64,000 nt of DNA from Aspidapion aeneum (Eukaryota; Arthropoda; Insecta; Coleoptera; Brentidae), in contig OY755042.1 in the NCBI GenBank assembly GCA_963576565.1, positions 17,025,272 to 17,089,271 on the forward strand, given 5' to 3'. Within the stretch, counting starts at the first letter, position 1, and every line of letters starts with the position of its first letter. The notes under the pieces are model-generated. The model was not told the origin of the DNA and did no database searches. It was given only the letters and a program-made list of their open reading frames with translations. Below are positions 1 through 12,220 of the stretch, piece after piece. The translations under genes were made by a program, and so were the position numbers.

Positions 1-649
1 AATCTGATTTCAAGATATAATAACAGAAGTGACCTTTTTATGAATAAAATTCGACGCGATCGCGACCAATCAGACTGTGTCAGTCAGGTTGGGTCAAATT
101 CCATGGAATTTAACTTTCATAAAATAAAAAAAAATAGCATAAAAATATTTAAAAAAGTTTTTTTTTTAATTAAAAAAAATTTACTTTACCATTTAAAAAA
201 AATACACTTTTTAAAATGTATATTTCCAATAATATATGTTTTACAAAAAAAGGTATGTTTAGTTTTGAAAATACAAAAAAATACGGATTGGCTGCTAGGG
301 TTTTCTAATTTCATTTTGCGACTAATATTCATCTGTCCACAAAAAACACAAAATAAGCCGTTAAGTTTTTGAATTTTTAAATGATCTATTCGGTTTACAT
401 TAGAAATACTTTTTACAAAAAAAAACTTAAATTCTTCAATTCAAATCGTCGTTTGTGTGTCCCGAGCTACCATGAACATGTTGGGCATTGTTAGCCCTAG
501 TCCTGGCTGCCAGGGACATTCATACGAGGATTCAAATAAATTAAATTGAGTTTAAACCTATTTGTCTTTTTATAAACTTTTTCTTATTTATCGTTGTAAA
601 TTCGACTATCTGTTTCTTAACAATAATTCGTACTATGACTTCTCTGCAC
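1..649. other. AT-rich stretch, nothing recognised
   Basis: AT-rich sequence with A and T homopolymer runs. Open frames here are short, low-complexity (Lys/Phe/Ile-rich) and without motifs, so I do not call a gene. Confidence 0.5.
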
Positions 650-815
650 GAACATTTCGATGAACGATAACGAACCGAACAGCAAACAAAAAGAAATGGG
701 ATTTTTTGATTTCAATCAGATTAACGAATGGTTTGTGCTGTTCCTATATAAATATTTTTACTTTTTTCTAAATGATTCAAATCTGACCCATTTGAATCTG
801 CAACCTTATTCGCGC

Positions 816-1033
816 TCATCATCTCTAATTTCGGGGAAAAGTCGAAAAGTGATGGGAACGCCGCAAACTATTCGCCGAATATCTGGGATCCACGGAACTG
901 TTTGCTAACGCGTTTGTGACCCTGTTCAAACTAGTGTTTTTGTGCCGTTCGGGTGGTTGTTCTGTTTTTGCGTTTTGCGTCCAAAAGTTCAAACGTTCAC
1001 AAACGTTTTTGTCGATTGATAACCGTAAAGATT
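816..1033 (+). repeat. Diverged duplicated segment, copy a
   Basis: This stretch aligns colinearly with 1569-1658 continued at 2646-2756. Shared landmarks in order: the block around GGGAACGCCG, TTGCTAA, GTTCAAA, GTGCCGTTCGG, and ATAACCGTAAA. The two copies are clearly diverged but keep order and spacing. CG-containing words are commoner here than in surrounding DNA. I do not recognise the family and see no convincing protein. Copy b is interrupted by a foldback element, which dates the insertion after the duplication. Confidence 0.6.
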
Positions 1034-1659
1034 CAAATCTGACCCGTCGAGTGCGTTCGAGTAGGCAACCCGGGCGCCCCGAGGTTCATTTTTCCGTTCG
1101 AGTTGAAGCTCGGAGAACACCCTTTTGCGTTCGAGATGCCACCGAGCGAACCCTCGGGGCACGCTCGATATGACCCGAGCTTGAGGATGGAGAAAAGCGG
1201 GCGTATTACATAACCATACTTTTTTATACTTTTAAATTTTTGTTAACATTTTTTTACGACTGTTTTCTAACTGTTTTTTTTTGTCAAATGAAATACATGG
1301 ACGCAGTTCAGTTTGCTGTAGAATTATTTCCAAGCTTCTGAGGAGGATGAAGAAGAATGATGCGGAGCGCTAAGAATTATCCGCGATGGCCCAGTGAGGC
1401 TTTAACCGTTGTCCAGCGGTTCTGTAACCAAATTCTGGCGGGTAATGGCAAAACGGCAACTATTTTCTCTAACCTAATCTCTGTTTGTAACCGGTGAATG
1501 CCTTTTGTATTCCGTTCGAGTCGAACGCCCTGCTCGCTCGACCGGTTTTCTACAAACTCATTCGGGGCTATCATCTCAACTTGAAAAGTGGTAGGAACGC
1601 CGTCAACCGTTCGCCAAATGGGGATTCGTGGAACCCTTTGCTAAATTGTTTGTAACACC

Positions 1660-2643
1660 GGTTGCGTATTTACGTTTCCGTGCTGATTTCACGGCAGCGC
1701 TGTTTTGAAATAGACACGGAAATGTTGCAACATATTTGGTTACAAATGCGTGTTGATTTTAAGGCGCCGAGGCTCGAACAAGACACGGATTTGTATTGAA
1801 TTACGCAGCGCAGGGGTTTACTTATTAGTGCACATTTGAAACTTAAATTGGATTCGCGTTGTTTATTAGTTTGATTTTGAGGTGATATGTTTGTTAATAT
1901 GAAAATTATGGAGCAGTTTAAAAGTATTTGTACTAATATTACTCAAGATTTTGAAACTATTTGAAGTTTGAAGATCACTCTTCCATTAACTATACCTGCA
2001 AAGCTCAGTGTTCATTGCCTTACACCGGCAACTACGACGACAGATGTTGTTCTGTTATTAATAAATTTTAATGATTTAAATGATATTCACTTGATTTCTA
2101 ACCACATGAAAATAGAAAGTTTCAAAAACCTAACCTAACGAACGCTAATCAATCAAAGTTCCTACCCGGGATCCTAGAGGATGTGAATCCGAAGCGAACC
2201 GATCCTAACTAAACCGAACCAAACTAAACTACAACACTATTCACACCTTCTAGGATCCCGGGAAAGAAGTCGGAAAAGTTTTTTTTAATTGTTGGTTCAG
2301 TTTGCTTTGGTTCGGTTCGGTTTGGTTCAATTCGGTTCGGATTTACATCCTCTAGGATCCCGGGGAAAGTTTTTTTTTTGAAAAAAATTATTGGTTCAGT
2401 TTGCTTTGGTTCGGTTTGGTTTGGTTAGATTTGATTGATTAGCTTTCGTTATGTTAGCGTTTTAACCTGACAGTTGAATACGCTTTTGTAATGAGCGATG
2501 TTCTCTTACAGATCCGTGCTCATTTCGAGATCAAAACTCTTAAAATCAACACGTATTTGAACCCAAATATATTGTAACATTTCCGTGTCTATTTCAAAAC
2601 CGCGCCGACGTGAAATGAGCACGGAAACGTAAATACGCACCCC
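1660..2643. mobile_element. Foldback/TIR element ~0.98 kb
   Basis: Sequence at 1662-1800 (GCGTATTTACGTTTCCGTGC onward) is repeated in inverted orientation at 2505-2640, giving terminal inverted repeats of about 140 bp with scattered mismatches. Both ends abut CCGG (1658-1661 and 2642-2645), which may be a 4-bp target duplication, though this is ambiguous. No transposase frame is visible. The interior holds the palindromic CCCGGGATCC modules. Superfamily unknown; non-autonomous. Confidence 0.7.
2160..2370. repeat. Inverted CCCGGGATCC modules with GGTTCGGTTT-type degenerate repeats
   Basis: CCCGGGATCCTAGAGGATGT near 2166 is met by inverted copies ending TTCTAGGATCCCGGG near 2264 and CCTCTAGGATCCCGGGG near 2367. 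Between them lie degenerate repeats of AACCGAACC / GGTTCGGTT. A further copy of the module lies near 58250. The multiple diverged copies argue that it is genomic rather than vector polylinker. Confidence 0.6.
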
Positions 2644-2769
2644 GGTTCAAAGAAGTGTTTTGTTTGCCGTTCGGTTCGCTATTCTGTGAGTTAGTTTTTC
2701 GTTTAAATGTATAAACCTGGCAAGTTTTTGTTAATTTATAACCGTAAAACTCTTCCACGCGACTGTACA

Positions 2770-3313
2770 ATTTTCAATTTATTAGAATTTTTAAAAATCA
2801 GTTTTTAAAACAAGAGGGGTCACTCAGAAAACAAGTCAGTAGGGGCGAACAATTGAAGGACTGATCACAGAACTAGACAGACACAGACTAAGCTGTTTGA
2901 ATTAGAACTAAAGCTTAGTTTGCTAATATTTAAATTTTAGTGAAACTCGTTTCTGAATGTTTCTTTTACTTCGAAAAATACCAAGCAGAACTTATTTACA
3001 CTTTTTTTAATGCATTAAAATACTAATACCTAACGGAAGCCAATCGCTAAGTGTTTAAGTACCTATTACATAAGATAACTGTAGTTTTCATTAATGACAA
3101 AACTTTATAGTGCATTTTGAAAGATCAAAACTGTATTTCATATAAACTGCAAATCGATTCATCCAAAATTTAGGCTCTTTTATTTTCATTATAATATCCC
3201 AATTCTAAATAATATTTACCGATATTAATACCCTGGCTACAATTGCCTTTCTTTGCCCTTTCTGAAAGCAATGATGGTTTCATATTAACAAAACCATTAA
3301 ATGGTTTAATAAA

Positions 3314-3366
<53 letters not shown>

Positions 3367-4388
3367 TTTATTTTAATAATACTCACTATCTTTGTGTTTA
3401 ATATTAATGTTTTTTTTGCATTTTGATTTAAGGGAGTCAGATCTCTTGTAGTTTTCCTTTCAAAATTAAATTACTCCAAAGTGTTAATTCATGTGGATAT
3501 TGAGAATATCTGTTTACTGAAATTGGAAAGATATTGCATTTTTTATAATTTGCTAGAAATTTTCCAAAGTCGGTACTTTAAAATATTGACATTTAGCCGC
3601 TTTATTTAAATCTCGCGTATCTATACAAACCCTAGATTTGGTGAGACTAACCCTAAAATGGCTATGCTGCCCTATAAAAGAATCCACACTTAAGTTAAGG
3701 AGTTATAGTCATACTTTTTTCGTAATTGCTTAATGCTGTTCAATAAATTCCTTGTTTTGTTTTCTAATTCTGTAATCGCGAGGGGTCAACCAGCATGAAG
3801 AGGGACCAGTAAAGGGGTAAACGAATATTGCCGCCCCCTTACACCCGCGTCGACATTCTCTTGCACGCCCGCCGCGGCATCGCGTATTTTTTATTCCTTT
3901 GTGATTTCATTGTCCGATCTTTTTTCGCGCATGGCATTTTTTATATGCTTGCAGTGGACGCTGTGTCAGTGGCGGTGCTTCACTTGCAAAAATCAAAGCA
4001 CTAAATAATTAGGTCAAAGAAAGTAAGTTTAACTGTGACAAAAATTTCCTGAAAAAAGACAATTTGACAAAACAAAACCAATTTTAGCCTGTTTCTATTA
4101 CGCAATTGGTTGTATTATCGCACTCATAGACCAATGATCGAACTAGTAAAGTAATAAACTACATCACTAATGATGTAATAAGCTCATTAAATAATTCATC
4201 ATTCAATAATTTTTATGATACTTTGTTTTTTTTTGTTCGGTCAGTCAGTGTCATTTTTTGTGTAAGGTTACTGTGTAATATTTTGTAAAACATGAAATCC
4301 ATTGTTTTAAATACATAAAAATACTAAAAATCAGGGTTCTATAGGTATAAAATGTTGTATGTTACATGTACGGTGTGGCAGTAGTAGA
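2770..4388. other. Intergenic; one AT microsatellite
   Basis: No gene recognised. An (AT)n run occupies about 3319-3361. A locally GC-richer patch with several CG dinucleotides lies near 3780-3960 but has no open frame of note. Confidence 0.5.
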
Positions 4389-4962
4389 AAAATACTCTGC
4401 CAATATATGGGCCCCTAAGCTCACACTAGGTACTATAGTTATAGTTTACGTGTGAGCTAATATAACTAAAAACTGAAATATATTTTATTCAACTCCAGAC
4501 TAAATTACCTTTTGTTTGATACCACACAAGCCATATTTTGACTTAAACTCAAATTTTTAAAATCTACCCCTACCCTTAAAAAAAACAAAAACCAAAATGT
4601 ATTTTGTTAAACTCCGAACTCAATTACCTTTCGTTTGATATCACGCACGCCATATTTTCACTTAAACTCTAATTTTTGAAATATACCCCCACCCTTTTTT
4701 AAAAATAAATTAAAATGTATTTTGTTTAACTCCAGACTCAATTATCTTTCGTTTGATATCACACACGCCATATTTTCACATAAATTCTAATTTTTGAAAT
4801 CTACCCCCACCCTTTTATTTGGTTTGTGTTCGGTAGATTTTGTTCATTTTTAAATGGGACCATCTCGACCCAAGACCCAGCCTAGATACCAAATTTCATT
4901 AAAATCGGACAAGCGGTTTTTGAGTTATGCGCGTTGGTCGTTACAGACAGACATACAGACAT

Positions 4963-4993
<31 letters not shown>

Positions 4994-5148
4994 TACAGAC
5001 AGACAGACGGCGCAACAAAAAAGTTTCAAAATCATCTGAAACGCAAAGATATATAAAAAATTTTGAAATCGGAGCAACTTTTTTTTTCTTGAAAAAATTA
5101 GGATCACCATAGCTCACACTACTATAGTATAGTATATGTGTGAGCTAA
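4389..5148 (+). mobile_element. R1 repeat, copy A (hairpin-ended, CAGA microsatellite)
   Basis: Family R1, present five times. Reading order here: outer tag ATACTCTGCCAATATATGGG, an imperfect hairpin starting AGCTCACAC and ending GTGTGAGCT (4418-4458), three tandem ~118-bp repeats each containing TTTCGTTTGATATCAC, a CCGATTTTAATGAAATTTGG-like core (inverted relative to copies B and C), a (CAGA)n microsatellite (about 4943-5007), and a second terminal hairpin (5110-5147) ending CTAA. Both ends are hairpins related to each other in inverted orientation. There is no coding potential; the microsatellite gives artefactual TDRQ reading frames. Non-autonomous element; a Helentron/HINE-like design is possible but unproven. 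Confidence 0.8.
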
Positions 5149-6230
5149 TAAATAGGTATATTGGAGTTTTATCGAAAAACTAATAATCATGAGTGTTGAG
5201 AATTAAAGTTGTTAAACTATCAGTTGAATAAAGCTTCGGCTGCAAGCTCCCTTGTTTTGGTCAAAAATTTTATTATTCACATAATATATTTGACTAAGAT
5301 AAATCAAATTTAAACATATTTCTTGCATTCTCCTACCCCAAAAAGTAGATATCTCCATTTCAGTTAGGTACTTAATTTGTTCATCCTTACCATAAATTTT
5401 GGTTAGTAGCCTCTACCAATATAAAATTTTCGAGATATATCACTTTCATTAAACTATTTTTTAGGGTCTAAAACAGATTCTCTACAGCTTAATCCAATAG
5501 GCCTTCGGCAAAAATCGTTTTTTTAACTTATTTAGGGTCAATTGGACGTTCCATGACTTAAATTCTTAAATTAAAAAAAAGCTCGCCTCGAAATCATATG
5601 GTATGACTCGCAATATTTTAATGAGTGAAAGAAAAGGTCAAAATAATAAAAGAGTTCATATAGCATGGGGGTCAAAACTATTTTTTAAACTTTTCTGGTT
5701 TTAACTTTCTTCCAAAAAACCGCCAAAATATGAAATTTGGTGAAGTCGTGTATCAGAATAGGAACAAGAATTAGACTTAGGGCCTTAAATTACGTAACGC
5801 AAAACTGGCGAAACAACCCCCCTCCCGACTGTAACGCACCTGTAACGAAATCACTGACCCCCCCTACAAAATTACAAGACTTTTTTTTAAGAAGATGGTG
5901 GTTCACACACCGGTTAGAAACTGACGACTGTTATGTTTAACACAGATTTTGATCTCCCAACAAGAGGACAGGGAAGCTATGAATATATGAATATGAAAAA
6001 ATAAGTTAAATTATAATAAAAATTAAAAAAAAATTCTTGCGTCAAATCGGCCGGCGACGAATTGTCCCATACCCTATGATATACCGGTAGTCTTAATGGG
6101 GGCGCAATGAGCCCCTTAAAAATTATCAGCAAAATAAAACCCTTAAACCTCCCGGTGGTCTTGAGCCTAGTATCCCTTAGTAATAGGATATGATGAATTT
6201 AAAATACGCGGTATTTTGATAAGCGCTATT
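5149..6230. other. Intergenic, nothing recognised
   Basis: AT-rich with no motif-bearing frame. A short block near 6044-6070 (GGCGACGAATTGTCCC) resembles blocks at 14462-14530 and the GC minisatellites at 28.9 and 34.0 kb. Confidence 0.4.
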
Positions 6231-6234
6231 TGAA

Positions 6235-6790
6235 AAAATGCTGTTTTGATACGCGCTATGCCTAGTAACACCGGACGTCCCATTCTTAAAACGTTCTGTA
6301 GTGACATTTTACAAACTTAAAAAAGACCCACAAAAACGCTTCATGGCCTTTTTCGGTTATTGAAGTTCCTAAACATATGTTTTTAACACGTCCGCTAGCT
6401 ACAAAAAAGACGTTCCTAATACGTCCCGAAACTTTTTTAAAACGTCCTCAGCACGTTTTTATTACATCCCCAGAACGATATTAAAACTTCCCTAGAACTT
6501 TTTAAAAAATGACCCAAGTACATTTTTTAATAGTCCGTAGTACGTTTTCTAGATGTCTCCGATATATTTTGGCAAACGTCCAAAAAACGTTCTTAAAACG
6601 TCTTAAAAAAGTTTTGCGGGGACGTTTTAAAAATATAAAGAAGACCCACAAATACGTTTTAAAGACATTTCAGGGACCTTTTCGGACATTGAAGTTCCTT
6701 TAAGTACCTACGTTTTTAAAACGTCCCCTAGGTCGGAAGTATACGTCATAAAAACGTCTATGAAACAATTGATTTTAAAACGCGCTATTT
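6235..6790. repeat. ACGTCC-motif repeat, two ~320-bp units
   Basis: Two related blocks (about 6316-6405 and 6634-6735) share GACCCACAAA, CTTTTTCGG and TTGAAGTTCCT in the same order about 320 bp apart. Between and around them the short word ACGTCC/ACGTTTT recurs every 20-40 bp, often as AAAACGTCC. No coding frame fits this. It looks like a satellite-derived or foldback interior of unknown family. Confidence 0.6.
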
Positions 6791-7612
6791 TGTTAGAGAG
6801 CATTTAAGTTTTTTTATATTTAAAAAAGCCATATTGTATATTAAAAAAGAAACTTTTTACAAAAACAATAATTTTGAACAGAACAACCCTTCCACCCCCT
6901 GCAACGCTGCATAGCGTAATTTAAGGACAGGCCCTTATATGTAAATATAATTTTAACAAAAATTGTGCGCGGAATTTATTTTAGAAGATAAACTTTTATG
7001 AATGCTATGCCAACGCAATACTTTTGTTGAGGTTTTATGTTGTAAGTTATTTTTGGAGGTAATTTTGACAACCTGTATCTCTCTACTTGTAATTTTATCA
7101 AAAAAGAATAGTATAATTAGCCAGATAATTATTTGGCGATGGCAAATTTTCTTTTTCGGTAAAACCCTTTTGCCCTAAATCCTCAAACTTTAAAAATCCT
7201 ATATGTTGAAAACAGGGAGGCTTCGGTTCGGTTTGACCCTATATTTTAAAAACGTTTTTTTTATTTTGGTCTCCTCTATCACCCATTAAATGATTGCTAC
7301 TCACATATTTTTTATGATTCTTTGGCAAATACAAAACATCGATTCGAAAAATGCAATATTAAAGACTTCTTAATAATTATTTAAAGGAGTCTTTTAGAAA
7401 TTAACGTTTAGCATAGTCAATTTCGTTTAGTTTTTTAGTTTTCCAAATATGACAAATATCTCATTTTATCTTATTAAACTAAAAAAACGATTATTCTTAT
7501 CAATCAAAAGCACATAATTATTAAAGAAACAGAGTTTTTTTGTTAAGGCTAATTTGCCATACGTGTTTCATAATCCATTTCATCTGGGAAAGGCATTTTT
7601 TTACGATACGAT
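6791..7612. other. Intergenic, nothing recognised
   Basis: AT-rich, no open frame or repeat recognised. Confidence 0.4.
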
Positions 7613-9189
7613 GCACACTGGTCGAATTTCTAGAAAAGCTGGCCATAATAAGGTTATAGGTGATTACAAATTTGAAATATCGTGTTTTAGATAACTATGC
7701 CTCATTATTAAATTTTTGGATCATTATAATTACATACAAGGTATGACAATTTTCCCTAATAATAAAAACGATATTCAAAAGTAATTTGTAGGTTGTTAAC
7801 CCGTTTTAAAACACGATACTTAAATCTCTCAATATTTGTATCATATATTTAAATAATAAAAACCTAAAATGATACATCGCGATACAATTAAATATAGCTA
7901 CAATGTTCTAATTTATTCCTTATGGATTTATTATTTTTAATATAAAAGTATAGCTGTTATGTTTTAATAAAAAACTAGTAACGCCAGATGACTGCCGAAT
8001 TTATATAAGAAACTAATACCGCTATGACTATGACGGGATTTTTTTTTTGTTATTAAGTCGGGCTTTGCAAATTTACCTAAAATACATTCTTTCTTTAGCT
8101 CTCCACTAGAGGGCAACAATCGCATTTCCTGACCAAAAAAAATTTTTTTTGCGGTGTTATTAACATACAAAAATTATATAATTTTCATAATCCTTTAAAA
8201 AATCTGTATAATTTTGACCCCTCATGTTTACCCCTATGTCACTTTTACATAGAAAGGTAAAAAATATTGATGGATTAATATCCAAATTTTTCAAGAAATT
8301 TAAATTTCTTTATGTTTGCTACTTTTTGAAAATTTTGCTGTTTTGAAAAAAATAAAAAATGTTAAAAACATTAGCATTTTTGAGGTTTTTTTAATAGGTT
8401 GAATAAATAACTTTGATGAAAAAACTAGAATACGTTTTTTTTATAAATAAAATTAAAAATCACAGTGTATGGACTATCGGGTTAACAAAATAAAAAAAAT
8501 TTAATCAAGTTAAATAGTTTTTTTTAAATTAATTTAAACAAACAAAATATGCATTTTACTCAATATATAGAAAAAATATTATGCGAAACCCTTAAACAAT
8601 TTTAAAAGCCACCCAAAACGCCAAAGTTTTAAAAATTAAATACAAAAATTAATGGTGCAATTTTTTTTCTTGATATCTTTTTCCTCGTAAATGTAATGAA
8701 TATTTTAGAGTATATTCGTAGTCAGGAATATGGTGAAATCATTAACAAAACTGTTATCATATTACGAATTTGTAATTATGATTTAACTAATATATCAACC
8801 TTTTACCAAAGTTTACACAATTAAAAAGAGAGTTGTTGCACTTCTCAAAAATCAATGGAAATATAGGGAAGAAATGCGTGCCGACGTAGGCTTTCGCTGG
8901 TCGAAACTGCAAAACAGATGTGCTATTCGGCGTTTAAGTTTGTATTAAACAGCCAATTAAATACAAACCTTATCGAAATATTTATTTGATGAAATTAGTA
9001 AGGCTAATAAAAAATCATAACCTAAGTTTGATAGGACGCTGCAAACAAATAAAAATATATCAATTTCTTTTTTCAAGGCCAACTAGAGTGCTAGAGTGTT
9101 ATAAATAATTTTGTCATAAATTTGATTAAAAATACCGCACACAAAAATATCTGTTATGGCCAGCTTTCCTGAAAATTCGACCAGTGTGC
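7613..9189. mobile_element. 1.58-kb TIR element, no transposase seen
   Basis: The left end GCACACTGGTCGAATTT followed by AAAGCTGGCCATAA (7613-7651) is matched in inverted orientation at 9150-9189. The TIR is about 38 bp with a few mismatches. The interior is very AT-rich with only short frames. I found no convincing target duplication, so boundaries may be off by a few bases. Non-autonomous DNA transposon of unassigned superfamily. Confidence 0.65.
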
Positions 9190-9440
9190 GACGCGTGCAA
9201 GTCGGGCTAACTGGAGCAGCCGGTTATTCTTAGGCTATTTATAAATAAAGCTGACTAATTACAATTTTTTATTGTTAATTTTAGGTAAGAACTTCATACT
9301 ACTACATATCATCTGCAGGTTCGTAAGTAACATTTTATTACTTAGGTAGATACCTACTTAAATTATACAAAAGGTTCGGTTAACGTCACGTACTTATATA
9401 GATTTTTTTTTACGGTTATGTGCACTTGCAAGGAGATCCC
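9190..9440. other. Short spacer, nothing recognised
   Basis: AT-rich spacer between the TIR element and the LINE 3' end. TTTACGGTTATG near 9412-9421 lies just beyond the LINE C-terminal coding part. Confidence 0.3.
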
Positions 9441-10505
9441 TATCACGCTCGTGAAGCAGCAAGTGCGCGGAAATGTTGGTGTATGTTGGTTTTCAAACGG
9501 TTCAGGTTGTAATCTGCAGGGCAAACTGTCGCAGGGAGTCCATTCCACAGCGATGCTGTTCTCCAGAGATATGAATTCTGATATAATGAGGTTCTTGGTG
9601 CCTCTATTTTGACAGTAAATTGATGGTTACCGTCTGTTTGACGTGTTCGCCTAGTAGGTGCTACTCCCGCGGGGATCATACGTGCCACCTCTTCAGAGCA
9701 TTTTTCGTGATAATACCTGTAGAAGAGAGATAGATCATCCACAGTTCTTCGTGTTCGAGACTATCCAAGCTACGGATAAGTGCGGGGTCATTGATCAGCT
9801 TGATAGCTCGTTTTTGCACGGTGTTCAAAAGCATTAAGGTATGTTTGGGTGCCGCACCCTATATATGTGAGCAGTACTCCATAGTTGGTCGAATCTGGGC
9901 TTTGTAGAGTGTCAGCAGTTGGCTTGCTGTATACAGATGTCTGGTACGAAATAGCACCCCAAGATTTTGGGACGCCCTTTTAGCTATATCTGCCACCTGA
10001 CTGTGCCAAGACATGTTGGTCTCTGCAGTGACTCCTAAGATGTTCAACTGGCTCTGCAATGTGACAGCACTTCCAGATAGCATGATGTTTGGCTCAACGG
10101 TGCTGGTCGTTTTTGAAAACAGGGCCGCTTGGGTTTTCTGCGCGTTGAACTGTACAAGGTTTTTGTTGCCCCAGTCCTCTATTATCTCCAGGTCGTTATT
10201 TATCTGCGATATTTGAGTTAGTCTAAGATGATGGAATTCACGAGATTCAGAGACATGTGGGTGGTATGATTGAGGAGACTACATTGCCATCATCTGCAAA
10301 GCAATAAAGTGGATTTACTGTTTTATCTATGAGGTCACTTATGTAAATCAGAAAAAGTGTGTGGCGAAAGGACTGCTCCCTGTGGCACACCAGCATTTAA
10401 TTGGTAAGAGTTGGATATAAATGGATCTATCCTTAAGGTAACTTTCAAACCAAGTGCAAAGTTTCGGCGAAAATTCCACACCAATATTTTTTAACCTATC
10501 AAAAT
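9441..10505 (-). pseudogene. Jockey-like non-LTR retrotransposon, RT 3' part (broken)
   Basis: Read on the minus strand from high to low coordinates: LCTWFESYL near 10470, AGVPQGA near 10390, the catalytic FADD at 10300-10289, a thumb segment KRASQNLGVLFRTRHLYT near 9990-9935, YKAQIRPTMEYCSH near 9900-9860, then DLSLFYRYYHEKC near 9735 and RTASLWNGLPA near 9545. The order and spacing match the end of the RT ORF in jockey-clade LINEs. Frameshifts and stops separate the segments, so this is a dead fragment. It is cut upstream at about 10505, where an unrelated ~1.4-kb segment begins. The N-terminal continuation of an RT of the same kind is at 11945-12200. Confidence 0.85.
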
Positions 10506-11944
10506 GTGTTTTTTGACATATCACCATAGCAACGCACGAATTTTAGTGGAAATTTTTTCCTCGTGGGTACCCAACAGCGACGGAAATTTTTTGACGTCTT
10601 AATGACAAGATAATGTTTTTGACAGTAGGTTTTAATTTATTTATTCCATTTTTATACATTTCAATTACATATTTAAGATTTTTTCTGTATTCTTCTGACA
10701 TCTCCTTTCTAGCTCCGTTCTTGTTAAAAACGAAAAAGCTGGACTTTGAATGGTATAAATTAACTATCTATGTAGTAGGTATTGGCCACGATTTTATTCA
10801 CCATTTTTGCGCTGTATGCTTATGAATAATATACTAATAAAGCCCGTATAAGAAATTGATAAAAACGCAAAAAGGCAATTTTCTACAAAACTTTGAAATA
10901 AAATTGAATAATGTACTGTGTTGAGCCTTAAAATGTTATTTCCGTGCAACTGCAACAATTTATGTGGCTAAAATTCATGGCGAAACTGTGACACAAACTA
11001 AATCTGTTCATGTACCTTCATAAAAAATCGTCAAAATTATATATTATAATATATAATTTTCTACCGCATATAGTAGTCACACGTTACTATAAAATGGAAG
11101 ATATAATATTTTATATCGTAAATATTTATATTTTTGTATGTATGTATGTATCTATTTGTATCTTTGTGTTACTACAATGAGTTTAAATCAAATATGCCAA
11201 CAATCCATTGGTGACGAAACTGTGAGCGAACTGAACGTGTTGATGTACCTATATCAAAAACGAATAGATTTTTTTATTTTCTCCCACTTGTAGTAGCTCA
11301 AAATTACTAAAAAATTAAAGATTTTGATATTCTTTCTTGTAAAATGATATTTCTGTGTAACTAAAATAAGTAAAAACTAACATCTAAAAGGCTGAAAAGC
11401 AATTGCTGCCCAAACTGCAATGCACACTAAATTTATCTATGTACCTTGATAAAATTATAATTTTCTACCACTTGTAGTAACCCAAAATTGATATAAAATA
11501 AGAGAATAAAATATTTTACATTCTGAACTGGTATTTTCATGAAACTACAATAAGTAGAAATTGTATCTAAATTTGTTCATGAACGTAAGTATATGAAAAT
11601 GAAGTAAGGAAAACATTTTAAACTATTCTTGTTGTAGTCATAAAAATAATAAATCAGCTTTAAGTTTTTAATTTAGATAGGTAGAATGACAAAACATTAG
11701 TTGCCATAGTAACTAAATAATTAAGTCAATCAAAACTATGTTTTCTGGTGTCTTGTCGAAGAAAAAATGGGCATTGTTGTGAAAAATATAAATTTTAAAT
11801 TTATTCAATTTGGTGTGGAATTTTCTTACCGAATACCACGCGAGGTTAAATTAAATCCGTAAATTTTTTCTCGCTAATGAATATTTTCAGAAAATTATCC
11901 CGAGTCGAAGACGAGTATGTATATACTCTAGTGGTATTACTAGT
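10506..11944. repeat. ~1.4-kb segment with four degenerate ~200-bp tandem repeats
   Basis: This segment separates two minus-strand LINE fragments. It contains four diverged copies of a unit beginning roughly TTTCTGTGTAACTACAAT, at about 10938, 11157, 11346 and 11531. Within units, ATGTACCTTGATAAAA, TTTTCTACCACTTGTAGTA and CCAAAATTGATATAAAAT recur in fixed order. RFX X-box-like palindromes flank it: ATCACCATAGCAAC near 10521-10534 and GTTGCCATAGTAAC near 11700-11713. No protein is encoded. It may be the body of a non-autonomous element. Confidence 0.6.
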
Positions 11945-12200
11945 GACAATCCCATTGCTTTGAGCTTGTTGAGCAGATTTTCATGCCAGACTTTATCGAA
12001 TGCTTTAGATATATCTAAGGCAATTGTTCTTGTTTCACCCCGCAACTCAATCGCTTTTTGCCATGTGAGTGACATATGTAAGTAAATCGCCAATTGACCT
12101 ATATTTTCGAAATCCGTATTGCTTGTCGTTGATAATTTTGTACTTTTCCAAGTACTTGGTTAGGTGATTGTTCACAACTCTTTCCATTACATTTTACTAC
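11945..12200 (-). pseudogene. Jockey-like RT, upstream fingers/palm fragment
   Basis: On the minus strand: a start-like MERVVNNHLTKYL near 12193, then INDKQYGFRKYRSIGDLL near 12140, a one-base frameshift near 12075, then ALDISKAFDKVWHENLL near 12030-11978 containing the first catalytic Asp of the RT palm. Similarity to jockey-type RT stops after KLKAMG near 11955, where the ~1.4-kb segment begins. The other fragment resumes at an equivalent position (RLKNIGVEF), so the protein parts slightly overlap. They may be two copies rather than one split element. Confidence 0.8.
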
Positions 12201-12220
12201 TCAAGCGTATTAAAGCCATT

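Larger units (their letters stand above)
1569..2756 (+). repeat. Diverged duplicated segment, copy b (interrupted)
   Basis: Second copy of the 816-1033 segment, present as 1569-1658 and 2646-2756. The gap is filled by the foldback element at 1660-2643. Removing that element restores colinearity with copy a, where the corresponding uninterrupted point lies near 925. This supports the boundaries of the insertion. Confidence 0.55.

Noticed and set aside
40..372. 110-codon ORF at the window start
   Set aside because: Lys/Phe/Ile-rich low-complexity translation of A/T runs with no motif.
2160..2370. Polylinker-like CTCTAGGATCCCGGG
   Set aside because: Resembles a cloning vector site but differs from the pUC order, occurs at least four times with diverged flanks, and sits inside a foldback element.
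4418..4458. AGCTCACAC hairpins as transcription terminators
   Set aside because: They recur at fixed positions at both ends of R1 copies, so they are element termini.
4854..5112. ORFs rich in TDRQ / SVCL across CAGA or CTGT runs (also at 32.8, 35.2, 36.5 and 37.6 kb)
   Set aside because: They are translations of the R1 microsatellite in all frames and recur wherever R1 does; not genes.
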